Assembly (NCBI GenBank): GCA_014378195.1 | Contig: JACMOC010000072.1 | Location: 1 to 64,000, forward strand | Reading direction: 5' to 3' | Length of the DNA stretch: 64,000 bases | DNA from: Oligoflexus sp. | GTDB lineage: Bacteria > Bdellovibrionota_B > Oligoflexia > Oligoflexales > Oligoflexaceae | Program-made: the position numbers and the translations under genes | Notes under the pieces: model-generated | What the model was told of the DNA's origin: nothing | Seen by the model: only the letters and a program-made list of their open reading frames with translations | The model's database searches: none | Shown here: in pieces, positions 16,529 to 24,234 of the stretch | How the letters are laid out: each line of letters starts with the position of its first letter | Position numbering within the stretch: position 1 is the stretch's first letter

Positions 16529-19219
16529 TTATTCAGCAAGTAGTTTGCGAAGGACGTACTGCAAAATCCCTCCGTTTTTGTAGTAGTCAAGTTCGTCCGC
16601 ACTGTAGATGGACGACTGAGCAACGAGATCAAATTTGGTTCCGTCTTTCCGTGTGACTTTAAAGGTCATACGTTCACGGGGTTTCATTGTCGGAATACCG
16701 TGGAGTTCAAATGTCTCTTCGCCGGTCAAGCCGTGTGTTTTGCGTGTTTCGCCATTGATGAACGTCAAGGGGAGGACACCGAAACCGATGAGGTTCGAAC
16801 GGTGAATACGCTCGAAGCTCTCAGCAACAACGGCACGAACACCGAGGAGGAACGTTCCTTTAGCAGCCCAGTCACGCGACGAACCCATACCGTATTCTTT
16901 GCCACCAAAGACAACCAAAGGTGTTTTGGCTTCACGATACTTTTCCGCAGCATCGTAAATAGGCATCACTTCGCCGGTTGGGATAAACTTGGTGAATCCA
17001 CCTTCTTTGCCGTCCATCATATCGTTTTTGATACGAATGTTAGCGAAGGTACCGCGGACCATGACTTCGTGGTTTCCGCGGCGCGCGCCGTAAGAGTTGA
17101 AGTCCACAGCCTTAACGCCGTGGGCAATCAAGTATTTGCCGGCAGGACTATCGGCCTTGATGTTACCCGCTGGTGAAATGTGGTCGGTCGTGATGTTGTC
17201 GCCGAAGATACCGAGCGCGCGCGCGCCAACGATATCGATCTGTCCTTTGATTTCGCGCGTCATGCCTTCGAAGTAAGGCGGGTGGCGAACATAGGTGGAA
17301 TCTTTCGACCAGTTGAACGTCATGCCTTTAACAGCATTAATCTTCTGCCATTGAACGGGGCCTTGAGCCACGTTGCCATAACGATTTTTGAACATTTCAG
17401 GCGTGAGTGATTTGGCGATGACGTCCTGAATTTCTTTGTTGCTCGGCCAGATGTCTTTGAGGAACACATCTTTGCCGTTTTTGCCTTTGCCCAGTGATTC
17501 GGTCGTGATGTCAACGTTCACGGAACCGGTCAATGCATAAGCGACAACGAGGGGCGGTGAAGCGAGGAAGTTCGCTTTTACGTCGGGGCTAATGCGGCCT
17601 TCGAAGTTGCGGTTACCGGAAAGCACCGCAGCCGCCACGAGGTTATTCGTTGCAATGGATTTGCTAATTTTGTCTTCGAGAGGACCAGAGTTCCCGATAC
17701 AAGTCATGCAGCCATAACCCGTTAATTGGAAACCCAATTTATCAAGGTACGGAGTGAGGCCGGCAGCATTGAGATAGTCAGTTACCACTTGAGATCCAGG
17801 CGAAAGAGAGGCCTTGACCCAGGGTTGTTTTGTGAGGCCAAGCTCAACGGCTTTTTTCGCGACCAGACCCGCGGCTACAAGAACCGAAGGGTTTGATGTG
17901 TTGGTACAGCTTGTGATCGCCGTGATCACGACGCTACCGTGTGTGAGTTTGTAAGTCTCGCCATCAACCGAGCCTTGTTTATTAAAGTCAGCTTCTGCAA
18001 CTTTGAATGTTTTGGGCAAGCTGTCTTTGAAAGTTGGTTTGGCTTTGCCGAGGCTGATACGGTCCTGAGGACGCGCTGGACCCGAGATGCTTGGCTCGAC
18101 TGAATCGAGATTGAGCTCAACGGTTTTTGTGTAATTGGCTTCGATGGAGTTATCGCGCCAGAAACCATTGGCTTTTGCGTAGGCTTCCACAAGTTTGACT
18201 TGTTTTTCTTCGCGGCCGGTAAAACGAAGGTAACGAATGGTTTCGTCATCGATAGGGAAAAAGCCGCATGTTGCGCCATATTCCGGAGCCATATTAGCGA
18301 TGGTTGCGCGATCCGCGAGTCCCAATTCATCAAGACCAGGACCGAAGAATTCGACAAACTTCTCAACAACGCCGACTTTACGAAGCTCTTCAGTGACCTT
18401 GAGAACAAGGTCGGTCGCGGTTACGCCTTCTTTGAGTTTGCCGGTCAAACGGAAACCGATAACTTCTGGAAGGACGAGGGAAACAGGCTGGCTCAACATG
18501 GCTGCTTCGGCTTCGATTCCGCCGACGCCCCAACCCAGCACTGCCAGGCCATTGATCATTGTTGTGTGCGAGTCAGTGCCGACGCACGTGTCAGGGAATG
18601 CCCAACGTTTGCCATCTTCATCGACTTTCGTCCAGATGACTTTAGCGAGATACTCAAGGTTAACCTGGTGACAAATTCCGGTTCCGGGAGGAACGGCACG
18701 GAAATCGTCAAAGGAGTTTTGCGCCCATTTTAGAAATTCGTAGCGCTCAAGGTTGCGTTCAAACTCGAGATCGACGTTCTTTTGGAATGCATCCGGAGTT
18801 CCTGAAAAGTCGACCATAACTGAGTGATCGATGACGAGGTCAACAGGACTTAAGGGGTTGATTTTTTCGGGCTTGCCGCCGAGATCTTTCATCGCCTGAC
18901 GCATAGCGGCCAAGTCAACGACTGCTGGGACGCCGGTGAAATCCTGCATTAACACGCGAGCGGGGTGGTAGGCAATTTCGTGCTGTGAGGTTTTGTTTTC
19001 CTGCCATTTTTGGAGCGCCTTGGCGTCAGCTGCTTTGACGATCGTGCCATCTTCGTGGCGAAGGAGGTTCTCAAGCAGAACTTTAAGAGAATAAGGGAGC
19101 TTAGAGATGTCACCTAGACCATTTTTTACGGCGTCGGGCAGACTGAAGTAATGAAACGTTTCGCCGTCGACTTGTAAAGTCTTGAGCGACTTGAATGAAT
19201 CCAATTTATTCGTGGCCAT
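16529..19219 (-). CDS. acnA: Aconitate hydratase A
   Basis: An 896-residue TCA-cycle enzyme converting citrate to isocitrate. The [4Fe-4S] ligands are visible as one Cys in T-S-C-T-N-T-S-N-P and two in Y-G-C-M-T-C-I-G-N-S-G. The C-terminal swivel domain has the Y-G-x-G-S-S-R-D-W active-site motif. Its length and the F-x-G-x-P motif in the N-terminal region match the AcnA/IRP1 type, not AcnB. GAGGTTTCC upstream supports ATG 19219. It is a single gene with its own terminator. Confidence 0.97.
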   Translation of the reverse strand: MATNKLDSFKSLKTLQVDGETFHYFSLPDAVKNGLGDISKLPYSLKVLLENLLRHEDGTIVKAADAKALQKWQENKTSQHEIAYHPARVLMQDFTGVPAVVDLAAMRQAMKDLGGKPEKINPLSPVDLVIDHSVMVDFSGTPDAFQKNVDLEFERNLERYEFLKWAQNSFDDFRAVPPGTGICHQVNLEYLAKVIWTKVDEDGKRWAFPDTCVGTDSHTTMINGLAVLGWGVGGIEAEAAMLSQPVSLVLPEVIGFRLTGKLKEGVTATDLVLKVTEELRKVGVVEKFVEFFGPGLDELGLADRATIANMAPEYGATCGFFPIDDETIRYLRFTGREEKQVKLVEAYAKANGFWRDNSIEANYTKTVELNLDSVEPSISGPARPQDRISLGKAKPTFKDSLPKTFKVAEADFNKQGSVDGETYKLTHGSVVITAITSCTNTSNPSVLVAAGLVAKKAVELGLTKQPWVKASLSPGSQVVTDYLNAAGLTPYLDKLGFQLTGYGCMTCIGNSGPLEDKISKSIATNNLVAAAVLSGNRNFEGRISPDVKANFLASPPLVVAYALTGSVNVDITTESLGKGKNGKDVFLKDIWPSNKEIQDVIAKSLTPEMFKNRYGNVAQGPVQWQKINAVKGMTFNWSKDSTYVRHPPYFEGMTREIKGQIDIVGARALGIFGDNITTDHISPAGNIKADSPAGKYLIAHGVKAVDFNSYGARRGNHEVMVRGTFANIRIKNDMMDGKEGGFTKFIPTGEVMPIYDAAEKYREAKTPLVVFGGKEYGMGSSRDWAAKGTFLLGVRAVVAESFERIHRSNLIGFGVLPLTFINGETRKTHGLTGEETFELHGIPTMKPRERMTFKVTRKDGTKFDLVAQSSIYSADELDYYKNGGILQYVLRKLLAE

Positions 19220-19458
19220 GGGAAACCTCGCCGAAGTGAGTCATTTATGTGCGGGAAACATACTCTTAAACTCGTATTTTTGCATCTTTTTTTGCCGTTA
19301 CCAAGCACAGTTTTGAGTGTGGGAATCAGGCGTTCCCAGGGCTGTAGGCGTCTGTGGCTTTCAAGGCATTCAAGAAAACTGCTGAGGAGTCGAAGTGGAA
19401 GTGGAACTGGGCTAAACCGTCTGGTATACGTGGCCACTCTAATGTGAGGACTTTTGTG

Positions 19459-19788
19459 ATGTGGGATTTTGACGAAGAGTATATCGCGCGCGAGCGACAG
19501 AAGGCTAAGGAGCTGAAGAAGTCTCGTTGGTGGCAAAATCTTATTCAAAAAACCAGATGTTACTACTGCCAAAAGCCTATCAGCCGAACCGAAGTGACGA
19601 TGGACCATGTGGTGCCCATCAGCCGAGGTGGTAAAAGCACGGCTGGCAATCTTGTTCCAGCCTGCAAATCATGTAACGAACAAAAACGAAGTCTGACTGC
19701 GGTTGAATGGGTCGATTATCTCGAGGGTTTCAAAAATTCCCCTGACACTTTTGCTGAACCCAAGCCAGAAACGCTAAAAAAAGAATAA
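19459..19788 (+). CDS. HNH endonuclease-like protein
   Basis: A small (109-residue) protein with an HNH/McrA-type nuclease fold: C-Y-Y-C zinc knuckle, M-D-H-V-V-P with the catalytic His, N-L-V-P, then C-K-S-C-N. ATG 19459 is favoured (TGAGGA 8 bases upstream), but the frame stays open to a GTG at 19354, giving 35 extra Lys/Trp-rich residues. It stands alone, divergent from acnA, with no phage or restriction genes nearby. Such single HNH proteins are common chromosomal genes of unclear role; a DNA-repair or nicking role is inference. Confidence 0.8.
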   Translation: MWDFDEEYIARERQKAKELKKSRWWQNLIQKTRCYYCQKPISRTEVTMDHVVPISRGGKSTAGNLVPACKSCNEQKRSLTAVEWVDYLEGFKNSPDTFAEPKPETLKKE

Positions 19789-19966
19789 GCTGAACATAGT
19801 GCAACCAGCGGGGGCCTTTCTTAGCGGGAGTCCCCGTTTTTTTGGAAAATTGCTGGGCGCTGGGATGCTTTTTCGGACCTGTGGGTGCAGGACGGTTCTG
19901 AAATTTGCGCCGCTGACTGGCGAGGTCTATCAGATTGTTCTTGTCGTGCTGATTATTGTCTGCCAT
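19730..19966 (-). CDS. Small tail-anchored membrane protein (hypothetical)
   Basis: A 78-residue protein with a polar, basic N-terminal half (starting M-A-D-N-N-Q-H, with an N-L-I-D-L-A-S-Q-R-R stretch) and one C-terminal transmembrane helix (about 54-72, L-H-Y-V-Q-L-I-L-F-L-A-F-L-A-W). The composition looks like a genuine protein, not random translation. Its last 59 bases overlap the end of the HNH gene on the other strand, and that gene's terminator lies inside it. No clear ribosome site was seen (GGAC about 13 bases upstream). I do not recognise the family. Confidence 0.5.
   Translation of the reverse strand: MADNNQHDKNNLIDLASQRRKFQNRPAPTGPKKHPSAQQFSKKTGTPAKKGPRWLHYVQLILFLAFLAWVQQKCQGNF
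19809..19843 (+). terminator. Terminator of the HNH gene
   Basis: CGGGGG (19809-19814) pairs with TCCCCG (19831-19836), followed by seven T (19837-19843). It lies within the oppositely oriented 78-residue gene. Confidence 0.55.
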
Positions 19967-20073
19967 AAAGACGCTTCGTCCTGGTTTTTTACTGTTATAT
20001 TCTCAGCGTTATGTTAGTCCAATTCGGCCTCGAGGTACAGTTGATCCCTCGCCTTTCGATCTAGGAGCCGGTT

Positions 20074-20790
20074 TTGTCTGAAATATCGAATTTCAAAGCG
20101 ATAGTTGTTATCCCTACCTACAACGAAGCTCTTAACATTGAAGGTATCATTAAAGCAGCTTGGGCCGCCTACCCAAAGCTTCATGTCCTTGTTGTTGATG
20201 ACAATTCGCAAGACGGTACGGGCCAACTCATCAAAGCGATGCAGGCAGAGGCTCCTGATCAGCTCTTTTTGCTATCCCGTGCCGGCAAGCTGGGTCTCGG
20301 GACAGCCTATATCGCAGGATTTGAATGGGCCCTGGAACGAGGCTACGACGCCTTGGTTGAGATGGATGCCGACTTTTCCCACGATCCCGCTGAACTGCCA
20401 GCCCTTATACGCGGGCTCCATGATGCCGACGTCGTAATTGGGAGCCGCTATGTGATTGGCGGTTCGACTGAGAACTGGAATTTCTTCCGCAAACTCATTT
20501 CAAGAGCCGGCGGCATTTACGCTCGCACCATTCTTGGGATGACAATTAGCGATCTTACCGGCGGCTTTAACGCGTGGACCGCGGAAGCTTTGCGAAAGAT
20601 CGGCTTGAAGTCGATTCGGAGTGAGGGATACTCGTTCCAGATCGAATTGAAATACCGGGCGTTTAAAGCCGGCTGTCATCTCGTGGAACATCCAATCGTA
20701 TTTAGTGAGAGGCGGGAAGGTCAGTCGAAGATGTCGGGCCGGATTGTTATAGAAGCTTTGTTTCGAGTCTGGTCGCTTCGGTTTAGTTAA
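20074..20790 (+). CDS. Polyprenol-phosphate mannosyl/glycosyltransferase (DPM1-like, GT2)
   Basis: A 238-residue inverting GT2 enzyme of the dolichol-phosphate mannose synthase type. It would transfer a sugar from GDP-mannose to a polyprenyl phosphate at the inner face of the membrane. Motifs: V-V-I-P-T-Y-N-E, V-V-D-D-N-S-x-D-G-T, M-D-A-D-F-S-H-D-P (DxD) and the S-R-Y-V-x-G-G-S loop. There are no C-terminal transmembrane helices, so it is the soluble or peripheral DPM1 form. Start TTG 20074, with AGGAG 7 bases upstream. No lipid-linked sugar acceptor genes are adjacent, so the product (protein O-mannosylation or glycan precursor) is open. Confidence 0.88.
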   Translation: MSEISNFKAIVVIPTYNEALNIEGIIKAAWAAYPKLHVLVVDDNSQDGTGQLIKAMQAEAPDQLFLLSRAGKLGLGTAYIAGFEWALERGYDALVEMDADFSHDPAELPALIRGLHDADVVIGSRYVIGGSTENWNFFRKLISRAGGIYARTILGMTISDLTGGFNAWTAEALRKIGLKSIRSEGYSFQIELKYRAFKAGCHLVEHPIVFSERREGQSKMSGRIVIEALFRVWSLRFS

Positions 20791-20825
20791 GCGACCTCAC
20801 TCCAATATGAATACTCTTTGAATGG

Positions 20826-20866
20826 CCACGACGCGCTTAATGATGCTCGTCGTGGTCTTTGTTTTT
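20826..20866 (+). terminator. Terminator between convergent genes (glycosyltransferase side)
   Basis: CCACGACG/CGTCGTGG (20826-20833 with 20848-20855), 14-nt loop, then TCTTTGTTTTT on the plus strand. On the minus strand the loop contains the TAA stop of the His-rich protein, so the hairpin overlaps that gene's 3' end. Confidence 0.55.
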
Positions 20867-21283
20867 GAATTGATCGGCTGAAATTTCTTCTTCTTTGCCT
20901 TTTGAAGCATGTGGATCATCTTCAGCGCCCGCGTGTTTTTTAGCTACCGTATGCTCTTCCGCTGCAGCATGCTCATCATGAGATCTCTTAGCATCGTGCT
21001 CTTCATGACCTTCGGCTGCTCCGTGTTCAGCATGAGAGGGCGCTTTCGCATGAAGCTCAGCCCCGTGCTCGTCCGCAGCGCCATGCTCGTCATGGCCTTC
21101 TTCTTTGGCTTCGCCATGACCCCCGCTTTTCCCATGTTCGTCTCCGCCTTCGTGAGCAGATCCTTCGTTGGTGGCTTCTGATTTCGCGATCATTGCGAAC
21201 ACGCCGAAGCCTCCAGCGAAGACCACCAGGCTTAAAAAAACAGCGGACAACCAGGCGATTGATTGGTTTACGGAGCGGGCCAT
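20837..21283 (-). CDS. His-rich exported/membrane protein, possible metal-binding
   Basis: A 148-residue protein: N-terminal transmembrane or signal segment (about 10-32), then a low-complexity tail of His, Glu, Asp, Ala and Gly with about 19 histidines, mostly in D/E-E-H-G/A repeats. Such tails bind Zn, Ni, Cu or Co in other proteins, but no fold is visible. It is the last gene of a leftward run (224-residue protein, ABC ATPase, ABC permease, this gene), 36 bases after the permease. It could buffer metal for the transporter or simply be a disordered periplasmic linker; function unknown. Confidence 0.65.
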   Translation of the reverse strand: MARSVNQSIAWLSAVFLSLVVFAGGFGVFAMIAKSEATNEGSAHEGGDEHGKSGGHGEAKEEGHDEHGAADEHGAELHAKAPSHAEHGAAEGHEEHDAKRSHDEHAAAEEHTVAKKHAGAEDDPHASKGKEEEISADQFKNKDHDEHH

Positions 21284-21319
21284 AGACTTACTTCCTCAAG
21301 CGTTAAAGGATCGATAAAA

Positions 21320-22093
21320 CTAAGCGATAATATCTTTTCGCTGAAAACCGACACAGGCACAGGACAGAAAAAAGCCCGTGAGTAAAAGGCCGTAACAGAT
21401 GCGATAACCCATATCGTCTGGCACGACCGGTATGTGGTATTTCACGACAGACTGAGAAATATTGAAGAGATGGAGATTCCACAAGCCCGCGATCACCTGC
21501 ACAACTTTGCGGGTTTCTTCGGGCGTTTCGGGAGAAAGGGCTTGCATGATGGGTGCCGATATCAGGCCGGCAACAAACATCCAAATTGAGCAGAACAAAG
21601 CCACGGATTGGGTAGCGATTGAAGCAAAAAATATCGAAAGGGCAGCCAGCACAATCCAAACGAGAGTGAGAGTTCCAAAAAGTGCAAGGTCGAAGGGTTT
21701 CATCCAGCCCATGCCGTAACTAAAGTAGATGCCCTGCCATGCGATTAAAAAGAGTATGCCCAGGAAGATAAGAACAGTTGTGAGACCTAAAAATTTGCCA
21801 AGGAGCCACGTCGAGCGCCCGATGGGCGAAGCGAGCTGAACTTCCAAAGACCCTTCCTGCTTGGAATCCGATACGATTTTGTTGCCCCAAAAGAGGGCGA
21901 CTATCGAACCTGTAAACAGATAAGCCATAGTCCCTAAGTCGTAAAGAATCTTGAAAAATTCTTCGACGCCCCAATAACTGGCAAGTCCAGACAGGGCTAA
22001 AAGTCCAACCCCGACGAGGAGGGCAGGAATAAAAACCCGGTCGCGCCTGAGCCTTAGAAATGTTTCGAATGCGATTGCAAAAAGAGTGCTCAT
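21320..22093 (-). CDS. ABC-2-type transporter permease
   Basis: A 257-residue integral membrane protein with six predicted helices, of the ABC-2/NosY-like permease type. Its ATG (22091-22093) overlaps the stop of the ATPase gene by 4 bases (ATGA), a sign of translational coupling; an upstream in-frame start would lie inside the ATPase gene and is rejected. The soluble region after helix 2 (S-D-S-K-Q-E-G-S-L-E-V-Q-L) is typical. It works with the adjacent ATPase; the cargo is not evident. Confidence 0.88.
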   Translation of the reverse strand: MSTLFAIAFETFLRLRRDRVFIPALLVGVGLLALSGLASYWGVEEFFKILYDLGTMAYLFTGSIVALFWGNKIVSDSKQEGSLEVQLASPIGRSTWLLGKFLGLTTVLIFLGILFLIAWQGIYFSYGMGWMKPFDLALFGTLTLVWIVLAALSIFFASIATQSVALFCSIWMFVAGLISAPIMQALSPETPEETRKVVQVIAGLWNLHLFNISQSVVKYHIPVVPDDMGYRICYGLLLTGFFLSCACVGFQRKDIIA

Positions 22094-23049
22094 GCGGTTT
22101 TTTCCTCGCCGAAATATCGAATCAAGCGGTCTTCGCTCAAAGCTGAAAGCTTTTGGAAATCGACGATTAAGAGTCCGTTTTGAATGCACGCCTGAATCCA
22201 TTTCACCCCATCACTGTAGCACTCGAAAGACAGCTCCACCCGGTGATTCTGAGACTGCATATCGAGCCAAAGGGGAAGGCTGTGGCTCCGGGCCAGCTCT
22301 TGGATCGATTCCGCGTTGCTGCCCGAAATCGTCATGATGTGAGAGGCTTCTTTGGTTTCCGAGGCCGAAGGCTTGAGAGTCGAATACACAACCTGGCCAT
22401 GATTCATGATGTGGACCTGGTCACACAGTTGTTCTATAGACCAAAGCTCATGCGTACAGAGTATGATCGTGACTTTTTCTGCGCGCAGTTTGTTGATCAG
22501 CTGCACCATCAATTTATAGCCGAGAGGATCGAGGCCTGACATTGGTTCATCTAAAACGATGAGGTTGGGTTTGTGGATGGTCGCCTGTGCCCAAGATAGG
22601 CGACGGCCCATGCCTTTGGAAAGCTTCCCGACCCGCTTATGACGGTGCTCCCAGAGTTCGATCTCCTTCAGCTTTTCTTCGATCGCCTGCTTATACTCGC
22701 TCGGCTTCAAATGTTTGGGCCGAAACACTCGTAAATGATGTTTTAGGATTTCTTCGCAGGTGAGGTTGGTTGGTAGTTTGTTGGTTTCCGGCATGTAACC
22801 GAAGCATCGTTTATCGTCGATGGTCAAGGGTTTGCCCTGAAAAAGAATTTCGCCTGAGTCGGGAGTGATCAACCCAAATATCATTCGGATCGTCGTCGTT
22901 TTACCGGCTCCGTTGTGCCCCATCAAAGCGGTGCATTGACCTTCCAAAAACGAACAACTCAGGTCATTCACGACGAGCTGTTTCTTTTTGAACAAATCAC
23001 GATCGTAGACCTTTTTGAGATTTTTGATCTCAAGCATCGCATGTGTCAT
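22090..23049 (-). CDS. ABC transporter ATP-binding protein
   Basis: A 319-residue ATPase. Walker A is G-H-N-G-A-G-K-T-T, the signature is L-S-K-G-M-G-R-R-L-S, and Walker B is L-I-V-L-D-E-P-M-S-G-L-D-P, close to NosF/CcmA-type exporters. A ~90-residue C-terminal domain follows, as in ABC-2 ATPases that regulate the permease. ATG 23049 has GAGGAA upstream. It is 14 bases downstream of the 224-residue protein gene and overlaps the permease gene by 4 bases. Confidence 0.92.
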   Translation of the reverse strand: MTHAMLEIKNLKKVYDRDLFKKKQLVVNDLSCSFLEGQCTALMGHNGAGKTTTIRMIFGLITPDSGEILFQGKPLTIDDKRCFGYMPETNKLPTNLTCEEILKHHLRVFRPKHLKPSEYKQAIEEKLKEIELWEHRHKRVGKLSKGMGRRLSWAQATIHKPNLIVLDEPMSGLDPLGYKLMVQLINKLRAEKVTIILCTHELWSIEQLCDQVHIMNHGQVVYSTLKPSASETKEASHIMTISGSNAESIQELARSHSLPLWLDMQSQNHRVELSFECYSDGVKWIQACIQNGLLIVDFQKLSALSEDRLIRYFGEEKTA

Positions 23050-23063
23050 GGCTTATTCCTCGT

Positions 23064-23738
23064 TTAAGGGGCCTTAGGTTTGGACTCTTGTATTTTTTTG
23101 AGCATACCCATGAACTGTGTTTTGCCTTCGGATTGCGAGATGAGTTCCATACTTTGCTGGATGTCTTCATCCGTCAGGACCCGGGTTTTGAGCAGTTTTT
23201 CTGCGGCTTTTTTTACGTACGGCGGAGCGTTTTCCCGCTGGGCGGCCATCATGAAAAACGTAGCAGCCTGGGCAGGATGATTCATAAGTGCATATTCGAC
23301 AAAGGCTTGCGTCATCAGTATGCGCCAGCTCATCGGAAATGCCACCAAGCCGGCTTCACTGATTTCGCGGCAAAATTCGGGATGATTCAACTCTCGCCAC
23401 AGGGTGAAGCAGGACAGCATGTAGGTCGTCTCAAGCTTCGGATGATGTTGAATCACCGAACGGACCTGTTGCATCAGAAGCTCGGGGTTTTTTGGAGTGC
23501 CCGTTTGCATCAAGGTCTGAAGGAGCCATATCGAAATGAAATCATCGTAAATGGCCTTATGCCCAAGAAGGAAAATATTGATGGTGCGTGGGTTGATTTG
23601 GGCCATTGGAGGAGGCGCATACAGTTGATAGCTGTTGTTAAGTTTGGCGACTCGGGTCGGAATGCCGAGGCCGAGCGCACCACCGAGAAGAAGGACGGCA
23701 AGCAATGGAAAAATGAGGGGAGAGACTTTTTTCCACAT
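23064..23738 (-). CDS. Membrane-anchored protein, probable helical repeats (hypothetical)
   Basis: A 224-residue protein with one N-terminal membrane segment (about 6-26), a P-P-P-containing linker, and an all-helical remainder that looks like TPR/Sel1-type repeats without a clear consensus. It ends in a charged Lys/Pro tail. First gene of the ABC-2 transporter operon, so it may be an accessory periplasmic subunit; that is inferred from position only. I do not recognise a named family. Confidence 0.75.
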   Translation of the reverse strand: MWKKVSPLIFPLLAVLLLGGALGLGIPTRVAKLNNSYQLYAPPPMAQINPRTINIFLLGHKAIYDDFISIWLLQTLMQTGTPKNPELLMQQVRSVIQHHPKLETTYMLSCFTLWRELNHPEFCREISEAGLVAFPMSWRILMTQAFVEYALMNHPAQAATFFMMAAQRENAPPYVKKAAEKLLKTRVLTDEDIQQSMELISQSEGKTQFMGMLKKIQESKPKAP

Positions 23739-23756
23739 AGGAAGAACCTCGATGAG

Positions 23757-23788
23757 GGTTGGTTTAGGGCGGCAATCCTAAACCAACC
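23757..23788. other. Perfect 12-bp hairpin in the yggT-ABC operon gap
   Basis: GGTTGGTTTAGG (23757-23768) and its exact complement (23777-23788) flank an 8-nt loop. There is no T-run on either side. It sits between yggT (upstream) and the 224-residue protein gene, so it may be a processing or attenuating structure or a U-less terminator. Confidence 0.5.
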
Positions 23789-23807
23789 GTTAGTGCCCGG
23801 GGTGAGA

Positions 23808-24131
23808 TCAGGGAGTCGTGGAAGGCGCCTGGATTTCGGAGATCATGAGTCGATCGCCATATGACTTCAGTGGATTAACGATCGCGATCTGAGCAAAAAT
23901 CACGATGGCAAGAACAAGCATCGGTGCCCAATCAAAAGGCCCCGGAATGTTGCGTGTAAGGTGCCTCAAAGGACGATAGATCGGCTCTGTTATATTAATG
24001 ATCATGATCACGATCTGATTACTGCGATCACCGACCCAGCTCACAATAATGGAAGCGAAGACTAGCAGTTGGATCGCGCTCAGAAAGAAATTGATAACAG
24101 CAGCAAGACCTTGGACGATTCCTGCAGTCAT
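23808..24131 (-). CDS. YggT family membrane protein
   Basis: A 107-residue protein with two hydrophobic blocks separated by N-I-T-E-P-I-Y-R-P-L-R, the hallmark E-P-x-x-x-P-x-R segment of the YggT family, and ending near I-V-N-P-L. The family is often next to yggS or cell-division genes; here yggS is about 2.2 kb upstream with the oligopeptidase between. In other bacteria YggT proteins are linked to osmotic tolerance and to division or thylakoid organisation. Inner membrane. Confidence 0.85.
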   Translation of the reverse strand: MTAGIVQGLAAVINFFLSAIQLLVFASIIVSWVGDRSNQIVIMIINITEPIYRPLRHLTRNIPGPFDWAPMLVLAIVIFAQIAIVNPLKSYGDRLMISEIQAPSTTP

Positions 24132-24196
24132 TGTATTAAACTCCTAATTTTCATAGACATATTCTAAGGATTGTTGCGTCAAGAAGCAAGTACTCC

Positions 24197-24224
24197 CTTA
24201 CCGGCGCAGTGAGGCGCCGGTAAG
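24197..24224. other. Perfect 11-bp hairpin after the M3 oligopeptidase gene
   Basis: CTTACCGGCGC (24197-24207) pairs exactly with 24214-24224 around a 6-nt loop. It begins 10 bases after the oligopeptidase stop on the minus strand. No U-tract follows, so a terminator role is uncertain. Confidence 0.5.
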
Positions 24225-24234
24225 TATTCGTGGT

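Noticed and set aside
20837..21283. His-rich protein as a CRISPR-like or direct-repeat array
   Set aside because: The repetitive DNA is explained by the DEH/HAE-rich codons; there are no constant-length repeats with unique spacers.
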